From Strongylocentrotus droebachiensis (Eukaryota; Echinodermata; Echinoidea; Camarodonta; Strongylocentrotidae), in the NCBI GenBank assembly GCA_035222895.1, contig JAVYIG010000322.1:542501-606500 (forward strand): 64,000 nucleotides of DNA, in the 5' to 3' direction. Positions 1-12,369 of this stretch are shown piece after piece (positions within the stretch are counted from its first letter, which is position 1; every line of letters starts with the position of its first letter). The notes under the pieces were generated by a model. It saw nothing but the letters and a program-made list of their open reading frames with translations. It made no database searches and had not been told where the DNA came from. Made by a program: the position numbers and the translations under genes.

Positions 1-960
1 TTATCAATATGTACAATGTACTTGAAATGAGAAATTGTTGTCAAAGTCTAGAGAAGCAGAGAACTGGTGCAGTATGGATTGTGAATTATTAGATGGACGA
101 AAAAATATTAGCAACATTGAGTGCATCAGATAGAATAAGCTGGTCTAAGTCAACAGTTGACAAAAAATAGTCATGATTGTAGACAATGACCGGATGCATG
201 CATGTAGATTGAACTCTGGCATTAACTTAGCAGCTATAAACGCTCCAATGTAATTAAAGTATTCTCATTTACACTACCAAATACAGATCCATATTTACAA
301 ATTAATCACAATCAATTTGCATAATCAGGTTAAGCAGAGTACATATCATTTGTCTGGAGCGAGAAGGGAGTTAACTCTAAGTAAAATGATATGAGTTAAT
401 GCCCGACTGGCTCCAAACAGGATATCCTCCATTACTACTGTTCGTCTACTCCATAGTACATGTGAGTTGTTTTTATATTTGCAGACATATTTTACATGTA
501 TCTATATTACCGGTAGTTTGTAACCAACATTTTGCAAGCAACAAGAGACAGGGTAAAAATTGATAAATTGAATCCATGATTTTTTTTTGTACAAAAATTG
601 ATGGACCCAGAAGGATACCTTCCAATATGAGATTTACATTTGATCTGTAATATATTTAAAAAATAACCTTCCATGAATATACTAGCTGCCATTACGTCTG
701 ACATGCCCTAGAAATGCCTCAGACAACAGGTTTCGAGGTGGAATTGTATTGAATGCTGTGATGCTATTTCCAGCCAGTGCACAAGAATCAAGATCCCCAC
801 TCCATGGGATGTAAATACATCTTGTGTGATAAGTGATAAATCTCTTTAGTGCATATCCAAGCCATTAATATATTTGTATTCTGTATAGGAACCACCCCAT
901 TCCTGTCGGTGGTAAACAGATATTATCCAGTGCAATATAGTTCTATATCCTAGAATTCAC
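1..960. other. 3' flank of TAB1, no gene seen
   Basis: This stretch lies downstream of the TAB1 stop codon and should hold its 3' untranslated region. Reading frames are short and AT-rich. I did not find a convincing AATAAA signal on the minus strand, so the transcript end is not placed. Confidence 0.5.
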
Positions 961-3900
961 TCAGGAGGAAGACATGGTAGGATCAGGGCACATATTTTTA
1001 TATGCTTGAAAGAAGTCTGTGAAATCAACATACGGATCAATCATACCATTCTCATCTACCTTTGCCTTGGGTTCACGCCCATTGAAATCAAAGACTCTCT
1101 GAGATTCCTCTGTACTAGGATTAGTAGAATCTGTACAGCTTGATGTCCGAGTGTTCTCTGTGTCTTCTTCCGTGTTTTCCCCCTGCACCTCCTCCTCTTC
1201 TTCATCATAGGTAGGGCGGGGTGTGTGCTGTAATTCATCAAAATTAGGCTGGGGAATCCCCGGCTGAGGGGTCAGATCACCAATTATCCGTCCAAAAGGA
1301 GAGCGTTGCTGGTCGATGGGGGATACAGCATTGTTGTCAACCTGGATGTACAGCGGTGTCATCAATGAGTTTTGAGAATCTGTGCGGATTCTGTTGGGTG
1401 TTGTGATCATGAGTCTTGGAGGTTGCGGCGAACCCATCGGTACTTGGGGAGAAAACGGTGCTGATACAGAATTGTACGGGGCAGCTGGTGCGGGGCTGGA
1501 CATGCGATTCCCCAACGGGAAATTGAAGTTGCGGACGATGAGAGTGATGTCGTCTCGTTTCTGACAGATGGCCATGCGGCCCCCTTCCGACAGGTAGGTG
1601 TCGTGATGCCTTCGGACTACTTTGTCAACAACAGCTTGCGCAACACCGCTTAAGGTCGCCTGGACCTCAAACTCAGCCATGGCCATGTAAGCTAGGTCCA
1701 GGTTGGCTTGAGAGGTGCCCGTAGCTTCAATGAGTGACTGACTGAGACCATTGGAGTACATCATCAGGAATCCAGTCATGTTGGTCACATCCAAGCCACC
1801 TATGATGTCAGGTTCAGCTAGAATGGGTTCACTTGAAGCTTTGCTGTAAGGAAGGTCAAATACAGGGTTTGTAATCTTACTAAAATAAATGATTGGTTAT
1901 GAAAAAGGATGCAGAATATGAGCTCGTGATGAAAACAGTAACATATATCATGATCTTATAAGATCATTACATAAGTTATCATTACCCCTATTATGACTGG
2001 GCTTTAGAAAAGCATTATCTGAGGGAAATATTAAGATATGAATAAAGCATTTCAAAGTGCACATGTTTATCAACATTAAAGTTAACATATATTGACTGAA
2101 TCCAGATACACAGTATCAATTGAAACCTCTAATGACAATTGTCTACTTTGAGGCAAGGTTTTTGCAGCAGTTTGTAAGATGGATGGATGGAAAAGCAGAC
2201 AATTTTTTTTTTTAATGTGGGGCTCCAAGGTGGCAGAGGCACAACAGCATTTTACTTTTTTTCTTCAAATGACCATCTCCCAACCCCTCCCTCCAATACA
2301 ACTCTCCTTTGGGTAACCCTTCAGGTGTGCCAGCCAGACTTTCTCACACAAACCAAATTCCAACTTCAACCTTTGTCTTAACACTACAGCCTCGCCTTAA
2401 AGATAAAGTTAAATTCTGGTCATGTGATTGCATTGTGAAAGAAACGTTGCGGAATTGATCAGAAAATGTTGATCATCTGGCATATAAGTATTGGTGTATA
2501 TTGCAGGGTTCTGGAATCATCAAAATTATAAGAAATTTGGCCCAGTCTTAGTCAGTTACAAGCACTGTACACAGAAAGATGTATATGGGACTACACAAAC
2601 ATGTGGCATAAAAATCTTACATGCTATATTAAGAATATTAAGGCATTCGAAGAGCCATACTTTTCAGGGAACATTTTTTTATCTGATGTTCTTCCACACA
2701 ACGCATAATACAATGATAATGCTCAGAAATTATTTTTCACCTCTCCCGTGAACTCAACCTTGTCCCTACACAGTTCAACCTAATATAAACCCCAAATGCA
2801 AACTTAGCCCGACATCTTTCACAAAATAAAATCTGGAGCAATCTTTACCAGAGCCAGTGTTGTATCATTTAATTTATTCCTTTTTTTTCAGGAGTGTTTA
2901 ATGCCTGGTATAAATTTGAAAAGAAAAGAAATAGTTTTATCCCATGCCTACCATAGCAGTGTGTTCTCCTTGTATCCTCCCTTGACTGTGTGGTTACCGA
3001 TAGTCCTGGTAGCATTCTTATCTCCTAGGAGCTTGTTAGACTGTACGGTGTTGATGTCCAGACCTATCTGACTCAGTCTCAGAAGCTCATCCTGATTGTT
3101 GGTGGTGTGGTCCACACTCAGCTGTCTTACCTTGGTGGTGTTGTCCGGTTCCAGGGTACAGAGAAGAGCTCTCGAATCACCTGTGGGGGGGAAACATCAC
3201 AAATAATTCCAATTCAATCCATGTATTTATAAAGCGCCAATATCTAGTTGCCTAATCAAAGGCGCTGATGAGACTGAAAACTATCAATAATGTCTGTTCA
3301 TGATTCTAACTGGGAAAGACAAAAAAGCAGTGACTATTAAATTGTAAGCAATCTGAAATAGGTATGTCTTTAGTTCAGTTTTGAAAGTGGAGAACTGGTG
3401 ACAAGAGCAAAGGATTTGGAGCAGACCATTCCACAATCTCGATGCACAAGCAGTAAATGATCCTAGAAGAGAGCGTGTTCAAGGACTCTCAATACTGTAA
3501 AACCAGAAAGTTTTGTGAATAGGCCATTCTCGTAATGTAACCAAATGTAATGCATACGTCTTTGTGAATTGCCTTGATATGAATTATTTCATTCACCTGA
3601 TACAAATATTTCAATAGTCAGTATGCAAATTGCATATATTAGTTGTTCTTATTCTCATTCCCACCTCTTTCTTTTCTTCTCTTTCTCATTATCACCTTTT
3701 CCCTTTTTGTATTGCTCTTGGGCGTATGTGTGTGTTTGTGTGTGTCTGTGGGTGTGTGCATATATGATACTGATATATTGATACCTGCTGTAGTTAATGG
3801 TCAGTCTTTTTTTTTCTAAATATACATATACATTGTACCTTGTAAGTTTTATTTCTTTTGCAATTTAATTTATTTTTTTAATTTATTTTTTCAATATTGT

Positions 3901-6900
3901 GTTTACCTTGATAAGGGCCTCATTTACAAGCACAAGTTGCTTCTTAGAGGTCCCTGCCTATTCTGTATTCTGTATTTATGATTTGTTATGATACCAAATA
4001 AATCAAAATTGAATTGAATTGAAGACAACTATTAACTCACCTACATTGGCTACAAAGAGCTTATTAACATGAATCAGAGCTACAATGGCTGAAGTTCCCC
4101 CGCTGATATCTGCCGTCATCGAATGGAATTTATCCATCTCTGCTGGGTACTTCTGGAAGAGCTCATAGTCACTCACATCCTATTAAATCAAACAGAAAAA
4201 AAGGTAAATGTATTCAACTTTCCTCCTTCTTCAGATTAAAAGACTTCAAATATCGATGGCATCTATAAATAATATTCATGTTTCATCCTTTATCACACGC
4301 TGTTAGTACTAGAGGCTAGAAAACTAAGGCATATCTGTCTGAAACATTATACATGGTTTACTGCTTTTCGCTATTTAATTGAGCAACAAGAGCAATGCAG
4401 AAAGTGAAAAGTCATGCCAATTACCCAATTTCCTAAGACCCTATATCACCATCACACTTTTAATTTCATATTGATCCATCGATCTATTGTGATATAACTG
4501 TTTTTGAATAATGAATATATATATTCAGATGACTTACCGGTAAATCAACTTTAATTAACTTTATACCAACAGGGTCTGTATAATATGGTGTCACTTCAGT
4601 TTCCCTTTCAAAAACTCATTAATACATGATTGGTGTCTGTTAACATGTTTTCCCTAGGCAACATTTTAAGAGGAACAGACTAATAAAAATTGCAAAAAAA
4701 CTAACATCAGGGAGGGAGAGTTTAAGATTAGCTCTCTCAGCGACGACATGATCCAGAGACTCGAATAAACCACGCTCCACCGTCACGAAGGCCCTCAGCA
4801 GAATGCGTTTCACCTCCGCATCATCATGTACTGAACTGAGCTGACCCAGGAGGAGTTCTGCAGGCAAGCCTTGATGAGCGAACCCTGGGGCGTATATCCC
4901 ATCATATCCATCAAATATGGCATACAAGTAGTCATCTTGTTCCGTCCTATAGGAGGTCGACAAAACAAGAAATTGTGAGATTCGAAATTGGGTTATTCCA
5001 CTGCAACTTCCGATGGCACAGATCATAGTTAAAGTAACCTTTTTTTCCTAAACACTAGTAACAACCCAGCATGATGTTTGACCAAAATCATAAAACTGCT
5101 TCATCGGAGTGATGAATTAAAGCATAGAGGTGAATATAGAAACAAAATTAAACCATTAAACTGTTGTTTTAACCCTACAATGCCATCTGATAATGCTATT
5201 ATCTCCCGTAATGAAACAGTACATACCGGTAGAATGAAATGGGGCTTGTTTTGCTTTTCATGTTCAACAACCCCCCCCCCCCCCCCCTCCCCCCCCCCCA
5301 AAAAAAAAAAAAAAATAAATAAAAAAATAAAACCTTAATGTCATGATAAATACCCAACATTGAAACATTTGGAGAACCATCTTTTGAGACATATAGATGA
5401 AAGATATTAGTAGATCTATGTACCTGAAATGAAAGAACTTGTCTTCATATTCATGATCTTCGCTTCTGGCTCCATCTTGTCTATAGACCTGATTGTTAGA
5501 GTATCCTATCCCTGAGTGACGGCAGACAGGCAAGTCATCCGTCCAGCTCTGCAGGGAACCCTGGGTTTCAAAAGCATAAACAAAGTCCCATCACATTTCA
5601 ATTAAGGATGAGATACATGTAGGTACATTGGAAATATATATAAGCAATTGAAATTCATAAAGAGACCTACGTAATCATCCTTCATTCAACATCTTGGACT
5701 GATTATACTTTTTGTTTGTATTCTCTGTGTTTCTTAGCGTGTGCACCAATTGCCACAATCATGATCCAAGACTTTGAGGCATTACTATGTAAGTTCATAT
5801 CAGCTAGAAGCAAACCAGGGCATTGTTTCATAAAACCCTTGTATTTACAAAATATCCCATGGAGCCAGTTTTAATATTAATATTCAATGGGATATCGGCA
5901 AACTTGTTCTTGTGTTAGTTTCATGACACAATACGATACCCAGAGGCCAAATGTTGGGATATTTGTCCATGCTTACAAATCAGAGGTGTTTCATGAACAC
6001 CAAGTCCATGACAGTCATAATTCATGTCTTGTCCGAGACCAACGGAGATGTCAGGAAGCAGACATCCAGTTTCACAAAACCATGATTTTGATACTGTGTG
6101 TATGTGTGTGTTTTGGGTTTTTTACTGACGTGTATCAATCAGATATGATTATTTACGTCTGGGGACCGACATTTAAACTGTTTGCTACATAATATAGTCT
6201 TTGTCAAGATCCATCACATTTAATACTGAATTACCAAAATAGATAATGAGGCTTAATTTCACTCAAACTTTTTGAAAAAAGTGACAAATAAAGTGAAATG
6301 AGAGCTTGAAGATCAAGAAGCAAGTTTTAAAATAAATGTTCAGTTTTAATTTTTTTGCTGCCCATAGATTAACTTAAAGTTGCCTTGAGATGGTGTTCTA
6401 AAAAGATATGACAGCCTGATAGGTCTGGAGTCGCAACAAGTCTCTTGTGTTGTAATTGTCCCTGCATACTTTTGACTTGGTTTTAAATGCCCAATTAATT
6501 ATTCCGTTTCTAATTCTATGTCAAGAGTCTGTGGCATGCTAACCACGTTGAACTTGTGACAAGGCAAAGTTCCTCAGTCCGTTATTACAGTGTCAATGTT
6601 AGTTGTTACTAATAGTATAGACTAATTCAATTTGTCACTACAGTACAGAACTTGAGACCTCAATAGATTTACTGCCGAAATCGGAATTCTTCCGAATTCT
6701 GACTCTAGTTTCTCTGACTTCGAGTCGATGACTACCGTGACTCCGATTGAGCTGGCGAGACTTCACCAAACTAGAAATATCGGACTCTAGAACTTTGCAA
6801 AAGACTATCGTTAATGATAGTGAGCTATCATGATCCAACGTTAGCAGTTATGCCGCAGTTAGACATGTTATAATTCCTCGCACCATGAATATAATTATTT

Positions 6901-7030
6901 TTGTTCTTGATATTAAGCAAACACAATGCACAATCTATTCGCCCAGTCACTTCAGTCCCACACGCTTCCTTACCTGTGAGTGTTGACTAACAATCGAAGG
7001 AGTGGATCGTCTTGGCGGTCTAGATGTCAT
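961..7030 (-). CDS. TAB1: TAB1, TAK1-binding protein 1 (PP2C-like pseudophosphatase adaptor), complete, 6 coding exons
   Basis: TAB1 binds and activates the MAP3K7/TAK1 kinase in TGF-beta, IL-1 and innate immune signalling in the cytoplasm. Coding exons, read on the minus strand: 7030-6974 (ATG, ends CAG/GTAAGG), 5560-5424, 4946-4706, 4179-4041, 3180-2952, and 1843-961 (TGA). The phases agree at every junction and give about 561 residues; human TAB1 has 504. Seen motifs: SWTDDLP early in exon 2, FDGYDG and AELLLGQL in exon 3, ISGGTSAIVAL and LFVANVG in exon 4, VDHTTNNQDEL in exon 5, AQAVVDKV and DDITLIVRNFNFPLG in exon 6. These follow the family's PP2C-like fold, which is known to be catalytically dead. 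The C-terminus has PYVDFTDF, the known TAK1-binding motif, after a Ser/Thr/Pro-rich and Glu-rich linker (EEEEEVQGENTEEDTENT) that differs from vertebrates. The last exon is unusually long. Exon borders are read by eye. Confidence 0.95.
3210..4020. repeat. Composite repeat in TAB1 intron 4: old repeat, half MITE and LINE-like 3' end
   Basis: Positions 3210-3520 look like a degenerate dispersed repeat. Positions 3523-3640 (AGGCCATTCTCGTAAT ... TCAATAGTCAG) match one arm of the palindromic MITE at 19786-20083. Positions 3960-4020 end in ATACCAAATAAATC followed by an ATTGA tandem tail, which looks like the 3' end of a LINE on the plus strand. Confidence 0.5.
5268..5330. repeat. poly-C / poly-A tract
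   Basis: A run of C broken by T, followed by a run of A, lies in TAB1 intron 2. It makes false reading frames rich in Pro/Lys or Gly. Confidence 0.9.
5561..6973. other. TAB1 intron 1, no gene seen
   Basis: This is the first intron of TAB1. It is AT-rich with no recognisable coding sequence or element. Confidence 0.6.
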
Positions 7031-7345
7031 GTTTTCATGGCATTATAAAGACGACAGACTTTGATTTAGAGTCGATGTAAGCCTTCGATCGAAGTGTCAC
7101 AATTTGGCGAAATATGGTGACAAATTCCCCCAAAACACGGGCAAAATTAGTAACACAATAATCACACGTAACTGCGCGAATGTGTTTAGGTTTAAAGCCC
7201 TCTACGTTAATTTCCATACATTAAATACCGTTTCATCCGATAAAAAGGGGAAGTCCGCCCTGATACCTGATATTGATTGATTGATTGATTGACTTTTATT
7301 CGACAAGCTTCCAACAAACAACAATATACAATAATGAGATCAAAA
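7031..7345 (-). promoter_or_regulatory. TAB1 5' flank, with a LINE-like tail
   Basis: This is all that separates the TAB1 start codon from the transposon nest that begins at 7346, so the core promoter and 5' leader should lie here or upstream in the nest. No TATA box is evident. Positions 7270-7345 hold TGATTGATTGATTGAC and a TTTATTCGAC stretch. Read on the minus strand this resembles a LINE 3' end with a CAAT-type tandem tail. Confidence 0.4.
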
Positions 7346-7454
7346 TTAAAGCCCAAGTCCACTCCAAAAATAACTTACTTTCAATAGAACCAGAAAAATC
7401 AGACAAACCAATCAAAAAAAGTTTGAGTAAAATCGATAACTAACCCAGGTCGAA

Positions 7455-7943
7455 ATTCCTTTAGAAACCAGTAGAAACCAGTAGAGACATTCTAATGGTT
7501 TTACTGGTTTTCAAGAAACCATTAGAGTCTAATGGTGATCAGGAGGAACTGTGAAGTAAAACCAGTATAAACCTTTACAAACCAGTAGACTGTCATGGTT
7601 TAAAGACCAGTAGAAACCAGTAAGATCTAATGGTTTGAACATGGATGCACAAATCTTAAGTCAAACCATTAGACACCTTTACAAACAAGTAGAGCCTAAT
7701 GGTTATGAAGACCACTAGAATCCGATAGAAACCAGTAGGATCTAATGGTTTTAACATGGGTGTAAAAATCCTAAGTCAAACCATTAGAAACCTTAACAAA
7801 CCAGTAGAGCCTAATGGTTTGAAGACCAGAAGAAACCAATAGAAACCAGTAAGATCTAATGGTTTGAACATGGATGCACAAATATATAAGTCAAACCATT
7901 AGACACCTTTACAAAACCAGTAGAGCCTAATGGTTTTGAAGAC
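7455..7943. repeat. Left subterminal array of the 15-kb element (first part)
   Basis: Tandem units of roughly 100 bases carry ACCAGTAGA, GATCTAATGGTTT, AACATGGGTGTAAAAAT and AAGTCAAACCATTAGA. The array stops in the middle of a unit at GAAGACCA and resumes with CACTAG at 15640. Confidence 0.85.
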
Positions 7944-7952
7944 CACCCTTGT

Positions 7953-8515
7953 AAAAAAGTACTGCAAGTACTGCGGTATTACTGCAGTAGTACTGCAGTA
8001 ATACTGCAGTAGTACTGCAGTACCTGTAGTACATATGTGGTACTTGTAGTACCTGTGGTATTACTGCAGTACTACTGCGGTACTACTGCAGTAATACTGC
8101 AGTAGTACTGCGGTACTTGTAGTACCTGTGGTATAACTGCAGTACTACTGCGGTACTACTGCAGTAATACTGCAGTAGTACTGCAGTACCTGTAGTACGT
8201 GTGTGGTACTTGTAGTACCTGTGGTATTACTGCAGTACTACTGCGGTACTACTGCAGTACTACTGCAGTACCTGTAGTACATATTATGTGGTACTTGTAG
8301 TACCTGTGGTATTACTGCAGTATTACTGCGGTACTACTGCATTATTACTCCAGTACTATTGCACAATTTGCAGTACCCATGGTCCTACTGCAGTACTACT
8401 ACTGTACTGCCGTATACTCGCAGTACAATTTGCGGTACATGGTACTACTGCAGTACTACTGCAGTAATACCGTAGTACAATCTGCGGTATATACCATGGT
8501 ATACTCTTTTTAACC
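7953..8515. repeat. Left subterminal array of the 7.7-kb element
   Basis: Irregular tandem repeat of GTACTGCAGTA and TACTGCGGTA words, with longer 120-140 base periods around TGTAGTACATAT and TACTTGTAGTACCTG. The PstI-like CTGCAG palindrome recurs many times. Confidence 0.9.
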
Positions 8516-9655
8516 TATGAATAAGTAATTTAATAACTATAGATTCTACATATTTCTTGCTATTTTGTCCCTATTCTTTTCGACTTTTGAGATGTCGTCC
8601 TATTTTGTTTATTATGTTTCTGGATTTAGATTGTTCTCACTGCCCATTTTCTTCCTATTTTTTTTTGTACGTTTCTGGACTTGTATTTTTCTGACCCATT
8701 TTTTACTTATGTTTCTGGACTTCTGAACTAGTTTTTAATCTTTCATTATTTCCTGGCTATTTACCTTATATATTCTCAATACTTCTTTACAATTTATTAG
8801 ATTTTGCTAGTTGCCTTTAATTTCTTATACTTTGGGGGCTTTCTTCCACTTCCTGTATTCGATATACCGGTATATACTTTAAGAAATCATTTACCAACAT
8901 TTGTTTGTCAATATATCATAAAAAACAACAGCATGTAACAACTACTTTTAAGTTTGTTTGTCATTTTGTTGGCTCCTTTCCATTTCCTTTATTGATGTAC
9001 CATCATTCTTCTGTAATTAGTTATTTATTCCTTACTTCCGTCATTTTATCTATATTTCTGGCATCTCTAATATTTAATTTTTTCTAGCTCTTACTATTTT
9101 ATATTTGTGTAATTTCTTTCAATTTCTTTAATACTTCTACATGGTATTGATAGATTTTTTTGCGGGGAGGGGGTGGTCATAAATTACACTATTTTAGAGA
9201 CGGCCCTTCAAAACAATCTACCTAAACTGTTAAAAACCCAGGAAATTAGCCAGGAAATAATGTTTCGATGGTTGCCCACCATCAAATTATGTTTGTTTTT
9301 AAACATTCAGTAGTATTAGAAGAAATTCAACAAATTGATATTGATAGTATGTCTTTTTGTGTAAATACAAATGAGTTCAAAGATGATTCAAAGAAATGCC
9401 CTCAGAACTCGACTTTCCTTTTAAAATATGGGAGCATAATTTGATTGAATGATCATTTAATTAATTAAGATTTTTCTGATTTTATCTTTGAATTAAATGA
9501 TCTATCTGTCTATTTTAATCTGAATCAAGTAAAAAGGTATCTTATTAGCAAAAGAATTTGCTAACTACTCCATTGTTTTGATGACCTTAAACTGATCCGA
9601 TAAGATTGAATTGTAACAATTTCCCCCAAAATAAATTTACAATTATTAGTGTGTT
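8516..9655. other. AT-rich spacer, no gene seen
   Basis: T-rich sequence with loosely repeated TTTCTGGACTT phrases (about 8620-8720) lies between the left array and the candidate gene. No supported feature. Confidence 0.5.
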
Positions 9656-9659
9656 TGCT

Positions 9660-9671
9660 GCCATCTAGTGG
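9660..9671 (-). promoter_or_regulatory. CTCF-like motif
   Basis: On the minus strand this reads CCACTAGATGGC, preceded downstream by AGC. It fits the conserved bilaterian CTCF core CCASYAGRKGGC at every position. A 12-base match can arise by chance, so occupancy is unproven. It lies within the transposon nest between TAB1 and SGSM3, about 300 bases upstream of the candidate exon at 9966. Confidence 0.4.
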
Positions 9672-9965
9672 TAGAGTGCGAACATGCACTTGATTTTCAA
9701 ATTCAAACCGGATTGAGAGATCTAGCTACCGGCAGATTCTACAGCAGCTTTTCAGTCATTTGCCGTTTTGCCAGATTTGTCTTCCTTTAAAACCCAGAGT
9801 ATAGGGGGTAAGGATTAGATTTGCACCAGCAAAGAAGAATTTTAAGAATATTTCAGAGCAAGAATTGAGGAGAGATCCAACTCGAAGTCGAAGCAAAATT
9901 TCACCAAGCTCTCATACACTGATGACTGTGTACTAGATCTACACTACAGTCCCACACAGCCACTC

Positions 9966-11849
9966 ATGTGTGCAGAAAACGATCAACCTCGCTTTGCATT
10001 GGACTGCTATAACTGCTGCTTGAGCTACTTTAAAGATCATCATTTCCAGGAGGTGAGTAATAAGATTACACATAATACAGAATTGTGTTTGCTTTCTGTA
10101 AAAATTAGGAAATTTGATTATTTAAGTAGATCTAGAGTAAAGGAGGAGGTAATCGGTCCGTTGCTGGTTTTCGGCCGGTCCGTTGCCGCCACGCTGGAAG
10201 CATGGTAAAATATAGCATATCACATATCCCACACAAACCATAACATGCCAGAGTCACTGAAGAACCACATTTGCAATGGAAAATATATCCTTTAATATCA
10301 CATTTTAGCGATGTAATCGGCGGTCCCGCTACCTGAATCTGAAAATCAAGTATTTTATGCGTGTCTGTAAGGAATATGGGTACCATAAAATGAGCTGTAT
10401 TTCAAGTATTTTTCAGATTTGGAGCCCGATTTTGTGTGAGTCGCAAGCTCAAAAGTATCTCATCGCATGTATTAAATCAATGCAGCCGCTAGCCGGATAC
10501 CGCAACGCACACACAAGCACACACACTAATTCAGATTCCAATTTCCGATCACCGCAGAGGTAGTTTTCGGCACGGCGAGCTCCGGCGTGGGATACCTGCT
10601 CCAGCCCCTAGTGCTATAGATCAGCAAGGAAACGCATGGCGCGCTTGCTTGCTTCCTATTGACTTTGTACATGCGGCCAAATACTGCCTCGCTGGGCCGA
10701 TAACTACCTCCGAAACAGCAAAAATGGAAATGAATATTGTCATGACAATTCATGATTTTTTTTCTGGGATTCTTTTTTGGTTAAATAATAATAGTATTTG
10801 CTTCATGATTTGAACAAGAAATGATAATAAATAAGAAGCAATGATAAAAAAAAATAGGATTTTGTCTTAAGTGTCCGAAAACCCCCTCCTTTACTGTAGA
10901 TCTCATTCTTCATCTTACTTTTGATTTTTTGTAAATTTTGTTCATAAAAAAATCTGAACGGATCGCAATTGATGATGATAGTAGATTTACTAGATTATAT
11001 TCCCTACTGTACAATACTGCGTTTATGAAAAGGATTCAAACAGCGGCTGAGCGGGTTGGGTCACATGTTTTCTCAATGTAAATACTATAAAAAAAAATAA
11101 TGGCAAAGTTGATTCTTAGAAGTTAGAGAATCATACATTGTGTTGTGATTTTTTTTTCTCCATCACAATCGCGCATTCATATGGTTGTGCAGACGTGCAC
11201 ATGTACATGTAAGTGCATGCATCATTCATGTAGTAATCTGTCCAGTGATCATAGTAGGAAAGTAGCTAATAAGCCCGGTCCCCTCACGCCGGGGTTGGAG
11301 GGACCACAATGGTGTTCCCAAAATCTCTGGTGAAGGGGTACTTTTAACGCAACAAAGTCTGGCCTGTATTGACTTATATTACACACCAGAGATAGGGAGG
11401 TGCTTTAAAAAATCTGGCCCTTATTGACATTACACACAGGAAGGGGGGAACATGTATACGCGTACTAGTGACGCGTACCCTAAATAACACTGAGTGGGGG
11501 AGGGCAGGCTCATCAGTCATCATAATTCATACATGTACATGTATATAGTCATTCGGGCATCTCATCTCATGAATTTGCAAAGAATGCAAGTACAGTTGTA
11601 GTTGTAGTTTTTATATGAATTTCATTTGTAGAGTGTATGCCACGTTTAACTCATAATTTTTGCTAGATTCAATTTGAGAGCATAATAGAATTTTTAATTT
11701 ATTTTACAGGGTACATGCATCTTCGGCTGCGGGAAAGTCATCAACGTGGACTGTGTGGCACTGGCACCCTCATCTTCCACTGAACATGCAGTCTTAATTT
11801 GTAAGACTAAACTGTCCAACACACATCGAGGAAATTATGCAAGACATGG
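9966..11849 (+). CDS. Candidate two-exon coding fragment, function unknown
   Basis: I do not recognise this. Exon 9966-10052 starts at ATG (MCAENDQPRFALDCYNC...) and ends at CAGGAG/GTGAGT. Exon 11710-11849 follows TTATTTTACAG and ends at CATGG/GTGAGA. The join is in phase and open for 75 codons; the second exon is Cys-rich (TCIFGCGKVINVDC, then ICKTKLSNTHRGNYARHG). The intron holds the hAT-like MITE at 10135-10896. No third exon was placed; the frame closes soon if read through the second donor. It sits inside the 7.7-kb element, so it may be an element gene, a captured host exon, or a chance pairing. Confidence 0.3.
10135..10896. mobile_element. hAT-like MITE, 762 bp
   Basis: Ends are GAGTAAAGGAGGAGGT and the inverse of CAGTAAAGGAGGGGGT. 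An 8-bp flanking duplication, TAGATCTA (10127-10134) against TAGATCTC (10897-10904), has one mismatch. CAG ends and 8-bp duplications are typical of hAT elements. No transposase frame is present. Confidence 0.65.
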
Positions 11850-12176
11850 GTGAGAGTGTGAGAATTCATCTGTATGGGATCCCTATAGTGGAAACTGGAA
11901 AGCTTTTCATTATGCCAGTTATGCCGACCAACAGACATTCAGCAAGAATCTGAGAAATTAATCTTCAATACACAGCTTTTTACCAAGAAAATCTTAGCGA
12001 CTTCAATCAGGTGATTTTTAAGAGCGATTTTTGTTTCGGTTATTTCAAGCAAAACTTTTAAATTTGCCGCACAGATGTGACGTTTACGTCTCTGTCGAGG
12101 ACCCTACGTCACAACAAATGTTGCGCAATGCATTGTGAGGAGAACCAGCTCGATGATTAACTTGTTTTTTGTTCAC
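11850..12176. other. Unannotated stretch inside the 7.7-kb element
   Basis: No gene seen. The sequence includes several ACGT-containing palindromic words (GTGACGTTTACGTC, CTACGTCAC) and may be part of an old MITE. Confidence 0.4.
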
Positions 12177-12369
12177 TAAAGCCTTACTGCACTACTTGTA
12201 GCTACTTGTACCCTCTATATAGAAAACTTCCCTAATCGGTGCTTGTTGGTCCCCCATGATCCTCTATTTCTTATGTTATTTGAGAGCTGAGTTGATGAGA
12301 TAGCCACCTGTCAGTTACCTCGCTGTTTGGTCTAATCCCTTCTGGCAAAACTAGTACAGATGGCCTTTA
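12177..12369. repeat. ~190-bp dispersed repeat, copy 1
   Basis: The same sequence recurs at 23979-24173 with clear similarity throughout (CTAATCGGTGC, TGTTGGTCCC, CATGATCC, GATGAGATA, CCACCTGTCAGT). Both copies begin near TAAAGCC or AAAACCC and end near GGCTTTA, so they have short inverted ends like a small MITE. Confidence 0.7.
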
